The position numbers and the translations under genes are program-made. This document shows positions 21,153 through 32,509 of a stretch of 64,000 bases of DNA, one piece after another (the stretch's first letter is position 1; each line of letters begins with the position of its first letter). Under the pieces are notes generated by a model that saw nothing but the letters and a program-made list of their open reading frames with translations, was not told the DNA's origin and did no database searches. Origin of the DNA: Blattamonas nauphoetae (Eukaryota; Preaxostyla; Oxymonadida); NCBI GenBank assembly GCA_033064195.1, contig JARBJD010000080.1, forward strand, positions 1 through 64,000. The letters run 5' to 3'.

Positions 21153-21415
21153 AGAAGAAATGAGCACCACAATAGATTGTATGAAGGCTGTCGTAGAGTC
21201 ACCAGAGTAGAATGCTCAGACTGTTATTTCCTCCAATTCTTGCATCGTGGATGTGAACTGACAATTGATGGCCAGATTGTGAGAAGAAATGAGCACCACA
21301 ACAGATTGCATGAAGGCTGTCGTAGATTCACCAGAGTAGAATGCAAGGTGGCCGAGTAGAGCATCGACTGACTCCCCATCCTGTAGATCGACATACTCGA
21401 GAAATTTCACGTCTT
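21153..21415 (-). pseudogene. Family 1 fragment (minus) with internal 63-bp direct repeat
   Basis: The minus strand encodes AVKFLEYVDLQDGESVDALL-type sequence followed by AFYSGESTTAFMQSVVVLIS, the N-terminal third of family 1. The 63-bp block encoding the FYSG...VVLISS motif occurs twice in the same direction, at 21153-21215 and 21282-21344, with only a few differences. Confidence 0.65.
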
Positions 21416-21434
21416 AGCTTCCAGAGAGAACTCC

Positions 21435-21530
21435 AATGCAGTTTGCAATTGATGACTCTGTGGAAGCGAAAGCCGTGAAATTTCTCAAATATTTGGATCC
21501 ACAGGACATCCTTGTGGGTGGAGAGACCGA
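21435..21530 (+). pseudogene. Family 1 fragment (plus)
   Basis: Encodes MQFAIDDSVEAKAVKFLKYL, the N-terminal family 1 motif, on the plus strand head to head with the minus fragment ending at 21415. It abuts the broken end of the RING gene. Confidence 0.6.
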
Positions 21531-21589
21531 AGAAAGAGAATGGGAACGATGTTGAAGTCCAAGTGTTCCTCCATTCGATGGTTTGAGAG

Positions 21590-24160
21590 GCAAGTTCTGG
21601 CCATTCGCGATCTCCTCGTCGAACGAGTCCAGAATCATTCTCGCCTGTGGCAGTTTCCGCATCCTCACCTCCAACAACGCCTGGGTCACCATCAACGACC
21701 CCGACGACGATCTGATTTCGTCCATTCGCTGCCTCTTCACAGCCTCCCGCGTGCACAGCGACTCCACAATGAAGTTCCGCACATACCCACGAGTGGTGTT
21801 GGCAGCGTCGGAGCAGGTTGGGCATTGTGTTTTTCCCTGCTTCCCGTATTTATAAGCACAGACACGATAGAGCGTGTGTCCGCAGGGAATGAACGTGACA
21901 GGATCGTTCATCAGCTGCAGACAGTTCGCACAGCTCAGGTCGACGGTCATCGCTCCGTTGACCGTGTCTAGTTCGTCAACCAGCGATTTCACTTCGCCCA
22001 TATGGTGTGACGTCTGACGGCCTGATTTGCACAGAATCTCCACAACATCATCAAACTTGGTGCGAATCGTTTCGACTGTCTCCTACAGTTGGCGTGTCAC
22101 AGCCTCGATCTGCTTTGAGCCTGTTTCGGAGCACTCGCTGGTCCATCCACGTCCAATCAAACATGCTCTTCTGTCCATCTGTCATCTCGTTGGCAGCTGT
22201 CAGTGAAGCGACGGTGCCGACTTGGCTGGAAATGTATTCGTTGAACTTGCGAGCCTGCTCGACCACTCTCCGCTCCTCCTCTCGCCGCTCCATCTCCTTC
22301 TGCTGCTTCTCCACGTCTTGCTCTGTCAACGGCTGCAGATTCCGCTTCGATCGCTGTTTGCGAGGGCTGCGCGGACTCATGTTGGGAACTGGCTTGGCTG
22401 GCGAGAGATTAGCGAGTGACGGCTTCTTTCCCATCTTCGTCTCGGCGGTTGGAGCAGGAGAGGGAATTTGGAGTGATGGGATTGTCGTTTGTGATGTTTG
22501 TTGATTGTTTTTGTTTCGTTGCAGTCGCGTCTTGTTCACTTCCTCGCCCTTCTCCAGTGCTTCTGTGAACTCTCTCACCTTTCTCGTGTCGCTCTCCGTG
22601 AAGAGCATCACATGCGACCCGATTTCGTCTCCGAAGTCGTCGAAGGAGTGTGAGAGGCGTGAAGGGACGATTGTTGAGTGGAATTTCTCGATCGAGGCGA
22701 GTTGTGCAGCTGACTCGCTCACTCCCACGCTCGCTGTCTTTGTCTGTTTGCGTGTCTGCTTCGAACTCTGTTTTTTTTCGGTTTGTGCCGCGTGAGGGTT
22801 GCGACGAGACGTTGTTATTCAGATTGACAGAGTTCTTTTTCTCGCATCATCCTGGTCAGCTCGTTCGCCAACATCCTCGCTGCCTGTCCTTCCTCCCGCG
22901 CGTTGGCGACTCCGACTGAACTTGTGTTGGTGCCACATTCATCGGATATGCCGGAATCGACGAGTAGAAACGCGAGTTATGGATCTCATCCTGAGACCCT
23001 GTCTGCTCCATCAGAATGCGAGGGTCGGTCTCGTAATGTGGGAACCACACAATGTGTGGTTTGAGGGTGACTTGGTGGGAGTTGGAGGACATGGGAGACG
23101 AGTCACGCGATTTCTCGGGTGTTGTGTGAGGAGAGGCGGGTTGTCGAGATGGACGGGAGGAAAGGCGGGAAGTGGAAGATTGGGGTTTGTAGAAGGAGGG
23201 TTGGGTGAAGTGGGGGATGTCTTCTTGTGTGTATCGTTGCTGCGAGATTGGTTTGGATTGATGTGTGGTTTCTGCCTGTTCTTGGTTGGTGTATGTGGGA
23301 GGTGTAACGAAAGAACCGGAAAAATCTCGTTCTGTTTGCTGGTTGGTGCGAGACGTGGCGTATTCTTCGTTGAATGGCTGATTCTCCGATTGTTGTGGGG
23401 GACGATGATATGACTGGGAATTCTGCGTGACAAAGGCAGCAGACGATTGTTGTGGAAACTGTGGGTTGATGTGCTGTTGCTGTTGGTTCACAAAACCCTC
23501 TCTGTTTGAGAGGGAGTCTGCTCTCCGTTTGGCATACCGCTGCGCCTGTAAACGGACAGTGCTGTGCTCGTTCTGAGAAAGGAAGGGAGAGAAGTCCTTT
23601 TGTTGATCTGGGAAGGCGACAACAACTCGTCCAGAATCGACAAGGGGGTTCTGGACATCGTTGACCTTGGCTGGAGGCTGTTCCTGTTTGTTTCGATTCT
23701 CAAGGGCTTTAACATGAGGATGGAGGGGATACGACATAACATCGCCCGAATAGAGAGGCGGGAGTCGAGTGTCTTCCGCTTGCTCCTGTTGCGAGTGCAT
23801 CAGAGATCTGATTGTCATCGGGAACTCCTGACCGGGCACATCTGCTTGGCCATCTTCAGAAACAAGCACTTGTTGATTGTATGTCGGTTGTTGCTGACGA
23901 GGGTATTGGTGGGTGAGAGATTCCACGATGATGGGATAGAACTCGTTCGGTTGTGATTCTGGTCCCTCATCGAAGGATGCTGCCAATAGTACATGTGGCG
24001 AGGTCGAGGACGCCCATACATTCCCTTTTGGGTTGAGGGAGACTTTCAGTATCATAGCCTGGCTGTTGGGGAAGACGGCGACGATGCTGTCGGAGTGACG
24101 TTCTTGATGCGTATGGGGATTGTGAAGTGTCCCCCTCGACGCCATCCGTAATTTCGTCAT
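21590..24160 (-). pseudogene. Broken RING-finger (E3 ligase-like) gene with Q-rich N-terminus
   Basis: Three consecutive minus-strand open frames form one damaged gene. 24160-22856 is a 434-codon N-terminal part that begins with a beta-rich segment and continues as a disordered Gln/Ser/Pro-rich region. 22728-22051 is a basic linker and coiled coil (KQQKEMERREEERRVVEQAR, KADRGCDTPTVG). 22043-21590 has a RING-like finger: CANCLQLMNDP, then CGHTLYRVC, then CPTC. The finger fits the C-x2-C...C-x-H...C-x2-C spacing of RING/TRIM ubiquitin ligases, but the fifth ligand, usually Cys in H-x2-C, is Tyr. Frames change near 22850 and 22070. The C-terminus is lost at about 21590, where family 1 debris begins. 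A ubiquitin-ligase role is inferred from the finger only. Confidence 0.6.
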
Positions 24161-24304
24161 TGGGGAAGTGATTTAAATTGAGTTCAAAGTTGTCGGCTTG
24201 ACGGGAACAGTGCCGAATCCATTCCGTTCGATCGGAAGAGGATATTGGTTATGATACGTTTCCATGCTTTGAGAAGGGAGATATCCAGCATATGCAATAA
24301 TTTC

Positions 24305-24750
24305 TGTTCTGCGAAGTATTGAATTGTTTATGAGGTCCATCGATCGTTGAAAGTTTTTGAATCATGAGATTGGTCTTATTGAACTGATTCTAAACAGCCA
24401 CTGATTCTGGCAGAGTAAGGTTTGACAGAATCCGGGTCCGTGATTTCACACTAAGGGTAAAATGATCAATCGAGGCGTCTCGACTAGCTTTGGTGAGGCT
24501 TACTGGTTCAGGTGAAATAATGGTTCGATCGATTTCGCTCAGAAGCCAAAGCTCGCCTCATTGACCTTTTGAGACATAAATCAATTTCAAGTGAAACTTG
24601 GATTGTCTTCATCAACTTAACTTGATAGTGAAGAACCTGCATGTGCCAGAATCAGTGGCTGTTTAGAATCAGTTCAATGAGGCCAATCTCATGATTCAAA
24701 ACCATTCAACGATAAATGGACCTCATAAACAACTCAATACTTCTCAGAAC
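24305..24750. repeat. Inverted repeat of about 120 bp with 205-bp spacer
   Basis: 24305-24425 and 24630-24750 are inverted copies of one another at high identity (both carry cagccactgattctggca, or its complement, and atcatgagattgg). The right arm is the beginning of the 3.4-kb repeat, so the left arm is an extra inverted piece of that repeat's end. Confidence 0.75.
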
Positions 24751-26621
24751 AAGTGTATGGAAACTGCAAGTCGTGAAATGTGAGGGTTTTGAGATCATGA
24801 TTCCAACCAAGAAAATGATCAATGAAGAGAAATTCGGGAAGTCATTTCGCTCCAAGTCGATCTTGGTCATTCTATATTTACGATTTCTCATCAAATTCTG
24901 CGAGCGTGCAGTGTTGAAGTGAGGAGTGAGGACGGTTGTTTGGCGTGTGCCCTGTGTGGAACCAGAACCCGTTCGGCAAATGAAAATTACGCGGTGGAGC
25001 TGAAGGAAAACGTTGCTGTTGAAATTGGAGTTTTGATTGGTTGATGATGTCTCAGAACGAAGGAGTCGGAATCTCGGATCATTCCAAAAACATCAGTGCG
25101 GATTGTATTGTGCATGTAGAAGAACAGATACCTCCGTGCAACGAGAATCAATGTTCAAGATGCAAGCTTTAAAATTGTGATCATGTGTCCAGGTCATGAA
25201 TATAACTTCGTTTTGTCTTCGAACCGAGTAAACGAATGGGTAAGGACGATGATCTCATGAATATCGAGAAAAGATACTTTGAGCAATGGTTTTGTGCTGA
25301 TCCGTTGTTGCTATCATGCATAGGCATCGTGATTGGAGGGAAATTAATGAATGAACAGCCAGGAATTCACTCCGTTAAGGTGAACGTTGGAGGAAGAAAT
25401 ATTTCTCAAAGTCGGCGAGAGCTTGAGTGGTATCATTGAGATATAAATGAAAAAAGAGTTCAGAGATGAATAAAGAAAGTTGTTGTGATCGAGCCCAGAA
25501 CAACAAGTGACAGAGATCTGATGCTGTTTGAACTCAGAATCATGCATCGAAGCGTAGTGTGCGTTCATAGGCCGTGATTTCAGCGAGACAACTTGAATTC
25601 GATTTCTCCGATTCCTATTTGAAGGTGAATTCAGTCGGATTGACAAAAACACTCCCAGCGGAATAGGGGAAGCACTAATCGAATTCAGAGCATGTCCGCT
25701 GTTTCAATCGTCATCTTGTATCGAACACGGAGATAATTTGACGAAATAGAAGGAACAGGACTGCTCATTTCAGGTTCAAAAAACTGACTCCGGTTTCTCG
25801 AACAAGAGACATCTTCTCCCGCTATCAACTCCACGAGATTGTCACATGGAGGGAGGTGGAATTGATACACGGATTTGATAGAAAGATCATTGGAATCCCA
25901 ACAATTTCGATCAAACTGCCATTTTTGTGTACATCTAAGAAACGAGGTATCTGGAAAGTCAATCCGTCCAAATAACGGCAAACTCATTTGATGTCATGCG
26001 TTTGTCGTGTTTGGTTCATTCAAGGCAAGGAAGTCCGAAAAGAGCCTCTTCAATCCACACCTCAATCCTGCCCTTCATAGTTTTCCAAAATCACAAACCA
26101 CAGTTTTCACGACCTGTTTATGGTCGCATTGCATCTCCAACATCATCAGGCTCGGGTTTGTATTCGTCCGATCTGCCTTTGCAGCCATTTTGAAAACTGA
26201 AGTTTCCAACCCCTTGACCGGCCTTGTGCCTCATCTCATTTCGCCGGTCTTTCTACCAAACCAGTGCTTACCAACTCCTGAGTCTGGCGAAGTGAAACCA
26301 TGGGTGGCCGATCCACCTGAACAAACAATGAGAAAACAATTTGTCTGTTCTAGAATAAAAAAGTATCCCGACAAGGGACTCAAGGGTCACAGTGTCGGTT
26401 CTACCCTCGAAAGGGTGGTTGATAAGCAAAAAAGAGAGGAGTTGGGTCTATTGTTCCAGAAATCCCCAACGGGGAACAAAAACTGGAGGAAACTGAGAAG
26501 TCCAAAAGGACAATGTGAAGTGGAACTACATGAAGATGTATTGATAGAGCCGCCTCTACTGCAGCATTCAAACGAAAACGCAATCCTGATCTTTCCTACT
26601 GTTGTGTGGCAGATCTAAATG

Positions 26622-26697
26622 TTGGTAAGCACTGGTTTGGTAGAAAGGTGTTCCTTACTCTCACACCACTACCAAACCAGGGTTACCAACTCCTGAG
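26622..26697. repeat. Internal complementary region of DIRS-like element 1
   Basis: 26622-26647 is the reverse complement of the left tip (26249-26274), and 26648-26697 is the reverse complement of the right tip (31008-31057). The two parts abut, as expected for a guide across the circle junction in DIRS replication. Confidence 0.85.
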
Positions 26698-26787
26698 TAT
26701 TGAAAGGAGAAGAAACAGGAAGGCAAGATAAAAGAAAATGATGAAAACAAAGAAAGATGTCTTCTTCGGCTTGGTAATTTCGTCAAG

Positions 26788-27760
26788 CTATTTCTTCTGG
26801 CCGTGCCCCCTGAGGGGCTGCCACCAACTGTCAGACAGTGGCGGAGCTGTGAGTCCAATGAGGACTGGTGAAGAGTAATAATCATCGGCGATGGTGGATC
26901 TTGCCGACCATCCCACATACCCGTTCAAGAGTTCGAGAGGAACTCTCACCACTCGTCTCAAGTAACTCACTGCGGCATGTTTGATACTGTACGGTCCGTA
27001 CTCCTCTGGGACCCCTATCTCTGCCAGAACACTCTTCAGCCCCGCAGCAATTTCTGTCATCTTCAACGGAGAGCCTGTCTTGAAGCTCTTCCACACTCTT
27101 TGTTCGTCAAACGATCCGTTCTGAGGGTTCTTCTGATGCTCGTCGAGCATGTTCTTTCTGTGCAGTGAGAGTGCGACGAAAGGAGAGAACGACTCATCAC
27201 CCTCGTCTCTAACAAACCGCAAATCGGCTTCTGTTTGATTCTGTTTTGGGTGGATGGAGATAGTGGCGAAGGATTCTGGGATGTGTTCCGACACCTCGAC
27301 GAAACACACGTCCTTCCAACATAAATTCACGATCTCTTCTCTTCTGCACATCGTTGTGGCATGAGGAGATGTTCGGGTCCGTTCTTCTGGACCCATGAGA
27401 GGATCAGGTCCACATTCCATATCACTGTGTAGTGGCGCTTTGACTTTCTTTTGGGGTGGTTACGTTCAAAGACCTTCCTGAAAGATTGAAGATGTGATTG
27501 TCTGCTGTGTAGACACGGGTGGAACAGACCAAGGGATTGAACAACCTTGACAACGGCAACGTGTGCAAGTTGATGAGGCGGAGGGAATTGTTGAGAGAGA
27601 TGCATAACGAAACTACATAATATTGCCTCAATGTTTGTTTTCCTGTTGATCAACACAGCTGGTGGATGACCTTTGTCTTCGCAAAACAGCTTGAACAGCT
27701 TCCAAGCTCGCATCCACGGACCACGGTTCTTATATCTGTGTTCCTCCACCTCCCTCACCT
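26788..27760 (-). other. Tyrosine recombinase region of DIRS-like element 1
   Basis: The 3' coding part of the element. The conserved C-terminal pattern of tyrosine recombinases is visible (SIKHAAVSYLRR, then GYVGWSA and ADDYYSS with the likely nucleophile Tyr). The enzyme would integrate a circular DNA copy, in place of the DDE integrase of LTR elements. Confidence 0.65.
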
Positions 27761-27766
27761 TCTGGT

Positions 27767-29656
27767 CTATTCTTCCAAGATCGCAGAGCTCTCGAAAGTA
27801 GAGGAGTCCTGCCAGGTTCTCTTGCCCAGTAAAGAAGCGCGAACCGTCCCTGGGGGCAGGCTCGCTTCCGATTCCAGGTCTGTCTTCATTGTCATCGTAC
27901 AATATTCTCCGAGTTCGAAGGCTTCCTCCTCCAATTCCTTCAGAAGCTGTGACCATGTCTGATTCTGCCAGTTGGGTGTAATCAGAACCCCCATCGTCAC
28001 TGGTTCGATCATCAGTTTCCTCAAAACCTGAGGTATCACTAAGATCGGAGGATGAATAAGTGGGAAGTTCATCCCCGTCCAATTCACTGTGAGGGCATTC
28101 GTTCCTACTGCCCCTTCGTCCTCGTAGAGTGAGAAGTATCTTTGACATTGAGTATTCCGACTTGAGGCGAAAAGATCGATTTGCGGATCGAAGCACCATC
28201 GATCGTGGAGCAGTTGAAGCGCTGTTTTCTGTAGCTGGTACTCGGCTTGTGGGTGTAATCGGGAGAGAGCATCCGCTTTGCAGTTCTCCACTCCTGGGAT
28301 ATGTTGGATGTCTGCGACCAATAGACCCACTTCCTTGATTGTCCGAAGGGTCTTCCGTGTGATGTGACACAACGTTGGTCCTGCTCTCATCTTCTTCAAG
28401 TTGTATACGGCTGTCGTGTTGTCGCTCTTGATCAGAATGGCTGATATGCGATTGTCCTTCAATAGTCGAGACGCCGTGAGAACAGCAAACCGCACTGCAG
28501 CTGTTTCTTTCCAATTCGAAGTCTCCTCTCTCTGTTTCTGTGTCCACTCTCCGTGAAAGTATGTCTCTTCGCCTGAGATCTCGACCACACAGCCCCATCC
28601 TGTTGGGCTCGCATCCGTTATGAGACAGGCCTGAGGTGTGATGACCTCGAACGTCTTCGGTGTGTTCGTGGTGATCCGGGTCGACCAAAAGGTCATCTCC
28701 CCGATCAGTGCTGGTGTTAGAATGGCATTGGACAACCAACCTCCCTGTCCTACTGCTTCGTCCTTGGTTTTGATCATCTTCAGAAGAAACAAGCTGGCTT
28801 CTGGGATCACTGTCCTGAGATGGTTCAGGTTTCCAATTATCTGCGCGAGATACCGAACAGGAACAACTGATCTGTTGAAAGCTTGTGCTTTGGCAACTCT
28901 GAGCATATTGAGGAGTCGAGACTGTCTCTTTGGAGTGATTGATAGTGATTGATTCGTCGAATCGATTCTCCACCCAAGATATTCGATCTGCTGCGATGGA
29001 ACAATCTGGCACTTGTCGAGAGACATTTGAAACCCGAGAGTCATCAACATCCTCATTGCGAGCTCTGTTTTCGATTGTGATTCCATCTCGTCCCGACAAA
29101 TCAGAAGAAGATCGTCCAGATATGCAATTACTGGAATCTGGAGAGCCTCCCTCAATGATTTCACCGCAATTCGCATTACCTTTGTGAAGGTTCGTGGAGC
29201 CGTCGCTAACCCGAACGGCATCCCCACATACTGATAGAATTGGTTTTGGAATTGAAAGCACAGGAAGCGGCGGAGATGAGGAGGGACAATGATGTGCTGG
29301 TATGCGTTCTTGATGTCGATGCTGGTCAACCAAGACGATTGGTTGATGAAATGAACTGCTGTGGAGATATCCTCCATTTTGAAGTGTTCGATGGTGAGTT
29401 CGGAGTTCAGGGGAGTGGCATTTAGGATCTTGCGCCACTTCCCCCCTGGTTTCGGGACCAGGAAGGTGTGTAGGGAGAGGGCGACCTCCGTCAGTTGCAC
29501 CGGGACAACCACACCCGTCTTTATTTCCTCCTCCAATAAGATTCGATATGCTTGGGTCTCCACTGCATTGCCCTTGAACTGGGGAGCCCATGGCACTTCC
29601 TGTAACCTCTTGACTGATTCCTCGTCTTTCCACTTCCATTGTGCCCCCTTCTCCAC
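27767..29656 (-). other. Reverse transcriptase-RNase H region of DIRS-like element 1
   Basis: A long open minus-strand frame with fingers/palm motifs (FLVPKPGGKWRKI, SIDIKNAYQHI, GLATAPRTFTKVM), the catalytic IAYLDDLLL, and an RNase H-like domain (LITDASPTGWGC, LIKSDNTTAVYNL, GVENCKADALSR). Order and motif spacing are typical of DIRS/Ngaro-type elements. Confidence 0.85.
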
Positions 29657-29730
29657 ACGCTCTCGCCCTCCAATCCTCGTCCACTCCGCGATTGCATTGA
29701 GAAGCCGACCCGGCGTCGCACAGTGACTGA

Positions 29731-30965
29731 CTAGTTGCGTCTTGGTGGCTGCTTGAACGATTGACGGTTGTGGGGGCCCTTTGTTTGAGTCGGGGGGTGG
29801 CCCGTCCCCCCTCGTGGGGAGAAAAACCCTTGTGTTGAAGGGATTGGTTGGTATGAATACGCTTGCTGTGGCGGTGGCAACGAAGATAAAGTTATCGATG
29901 GAGGGTATGAATTTGCTTGATTGGGCGGGAGTAGTAGATCCGAAGCCGTGTTGATCGGCTGCGTCAATCCAAGGATCGTGGAGACGCGATTGTAATTTGC
30001 TGGATTCACGTATCGACCGTACTCACAACATGTCGCCGCGTCCGCTGAGTCGACTATTGATTGTGTGATGAGGTTTAGAATGTGTTTTTCAGGCTCACCT
30101 CGACAGACCATGTCGTAGGCTTCAGCCATTCTTGCGATCGATGACAGGCTTGACTGTGATGATGTCCTTAGGGCCTGATCTTGAATTCTTTGGAATTCTG
30201 TAAGAAGTTGGCTGTTTGCTGCGATTTCTGTTGGTATTCCGAGGATATGTTTCATATGTGACGTGGATGCGTTTGCCACATCCCGTTGCTGTGTTGGTAG
30301 AGCAGCTTGTAACCAATTGTCGGAAAATGTTGGTTCTATCTTCTTAATATCTCGTCTTATCCGCTTTCTAAACTTTTCTTGACTCTGTCTGTTGTAGTGA
30401 AGGAGACTGCTGTGATCATGTCTGTCATCACGTCTGGATGTCACTAACCTCTTTTTTTCGTAGTTGATTCCGATCTCTTTTTCTTCTTGAAGTAGTATGC
30501 TGCCTTGAAAATGTTCCGCTGCAATCTGAATCGATAGATCTTCCCGAAGGTGTGTCCGAGCCGGAGTCATATGATGGTGAAGACGAGTACGAAATTGAAC
30601 TGTTGGTACCCGAAGTTGATTCGTCTCGCCTCGATTGCCGTCCTTTTCGACGACGGGAATGCACGGACTTCGATCTTTTTTGGGACCACATGATGATGAT
30701 GATGAGGTGTCGAATCCGCAGTTTGACGTTTGCTTTTCTGTATGACAGGCATAGTTTCATAAGAAGGACGACTGTTCGATTCAACTATTGGTGTTGATTG
30801 TGATAGTACAGTCCTCGATGACAAATCAGGTGGTGTCGACGGTTGATTTGCCAGGCTCGGAATAAGATGCGAAATCTGATTCACAACTGCAAGGAGAACG
30901 TCTTGGTTCAATTGCCTTGCAGATAGTTCGTCAGTTTCCGTAGCAATGGTTTTCTCGTTGGAGAG
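29731..30965 (-). other. Gag-like region of DIRS-like element 1
   Basis: The 5' coding part of the element, mostly helical (SQEKFRKRIRRDIKKIEP, IARMAEAYDMVCRGEPEKH) with a disordered Pro/Gln-rich C-terminus. The position upstream of RT supports a gag-like role. No zinc knuckle was seen. Confidence 0.6.
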
Positions 30966-31057
30966 TTCCATTGATGGATCGGCCACCCATGGTTTCACTT
31001 CGCCAGACTCAGGAGTTGGTAACCCTGGTTTGGTAGTGGTGTGAGAGTAAGGAACAC

Positions 31058-31860
31058 CACAACTGAACGAAGTCAAGACGAAGACGGAGGTCATCTGGAA
31101 AGAGTGCGCAGTGGAGACATCTTTTCTCAGTGAAATTGGTTTTTCTGACCGCCTCAAAACGAACTGAATCTCTTCCGTGCTGATCCAGTTGATGCCATTG
31201 CATATGAAAGATACAGACTTAGTGAGTCGTTGTCTGAAACCTCTGTCCTGGATCTGTAGACTCATTTCTTTCTTCGACTCTGATCTTTACATCCACAATT
31301 TTTGGAGGAATTTCAATTCGGATTATTGATCTACACATCGATATCATCCGAAAGACCCAAATATTGTTGCGTCTTGACAATTTACTCATTCACAAAAGGC
31401 TCTCTTCTGCACCGCAACCAATACGAAAGTAATTCTCATTCGCATCACTGATTCCGTCTTTCAAACGTTTTTGGAGACATTTTCCTCTCATGTGGCCTTC
31501 CACAGTGCTTCTTTCCCATTTTCTCACTCATTCCCTTAATGTGGTGTTTTCTTCGTCCCCACACTCTACAAAGCTTTCAGATCATGCCCCCAGCTTCAAA
31601 TCTATTCATCTTCCCTCATTCAGGGATATCATTCTGAGACGAACCGACAGCCTCTTCTGCCGCCTGTGTCCATCGTTCTTTTTCATGACGCTCAAGATCT
31701 GATTTAGGCGTCCCTTTCGACAGTTTTACACTGTTTTCGAGAATTCGTTGACTACCCAGCCACATTACTTCACTATTTGTGACCAAGAATCAATTAGGAT
31801 TCGTGATTGAAACTGCAAACTCTTTAAATCTTAATTCTCCACCAAATACGTGGTAAACGC
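31058..31860. other. Repeat sequence without a supported gene
   Basis: Continuation of the 3.4-kb repeat after the DIRS-like element. Paired minus frames in both copies (here upstream of 31265) look coding-like but diverge mostly at amino-acid-changing sites and have stops, so I call no gene. Confidence 0.4.
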
Positions 31861-31863
31861 ACA

Positions 31864-32230
31864 TCAAAGGACGCCAACGAGGCCATCCTCAATGATTACA
31901 AGGTTTGCTGAATATATTTCGATTATTTTATTCTTGAATCTGACAGTGTCGTCAACAGCAATCGCGGCTCTCGCCTCTCCAGAATATCCCTGTCGTTGTC
32001 GTCAATAAATGCACTAATGGGATAAAACAAACTGTACATTTGGAAAAACGATCATCTTCACACTTATTTGGTCACAGTGTCGACAAGGCACTCTAAGCTT
32101 CAGACTGACTTCTCCACATCCTGAGTAACAAACTGTGCTGCTTTCGTCCACAACAATCGCGTTCATTGGTACTGGAACAATCTGATATCTTTCCAGATCA
32201 GTGTATCGTCCTCATACGCCAGCTCCACAC
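31864..32230 (-). pseudogene. Repeat-borne Cys-rich (zinc-binding-like) gene piece, copy 1
   Basis: The minus strand encodes DLERYQIVPVPMNAIVV, then TVCYSGCGEVSLKLRVPCRHC, with two C-x2/3-C pairs spaced like a small zinc ribbon. In copy 2 the same reading is followed by a GTAAGT donor; here that site reads ATAAGT. A matching end exon would stop at 31864 (TVRFKNKIIEIYSANLVIIE). It is interpreted as one unit of a short spliced gene with a lost donor. Function is not known. Confidence 0.4.
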
Positions 32231-32509
32231 TCAACCAAAACCTCAAGTCGTGCCCTCGTTCAAACAGTGAAGGTCTCGCTTCAAATCCAATGTCAGTCCA
32301 TCAAACATTATTAGTTCACTTCATCCACCAACTTTCAAACTCAAATCACATGTGGGAGAGGGGATTTCCTCGTTCGCCCCGTCGGACCAAATCACGTTCC
32401 GATTCCACTTCTGAACGATCCAACTCCCCCATCAGAATTCAGAAAACGCATCCATCTTTGAGAAATGCAACAGAACATCGGAACTATGAACTCGGAAAGA
32501 TATTATATA

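Larger units (their letters stand above)
26249..31057 (-). mobile_element. DIRS-like tyrosine-recombinase retrotransposon 1, near-whole
   Basis: A 4.8-kb element coding on the minus strand, with the DIRS order gag-like region, reverse transcriptase-RNase H, tyrosine recombinase. Inverted terminal repeats of 46 bases lie at 26270-26315 and 30975-31020. Beyond them each end has a short unique tail. An internal complementary region at 26622-26697 matches the complement of both tails, 26 and 50 bases, with no mismatch seen. This is the diagnostic DIRS arrangement for a circular intermediate. It looks whole or nearly so and young, judged by the perfect end matches. It is inserted in copy 1 of the 3.4-kb repeat; the matching empty site in copy 2 is near 39303. 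Confidence 0.88.

Noticed and set aside
22799-23413. 204-codon plus-strand open frame
   Set aside because: It is the complement of the Gln/Pro-rich part of the minus-strand RING gene and has no family match or start context.
25236-25439. Plus-strand ORF of 67 codons in the 3.4-kb repeat
   Set aside because: The paralogous copy near 38300 has a stop in the same frame, so the ORF is not conserved.
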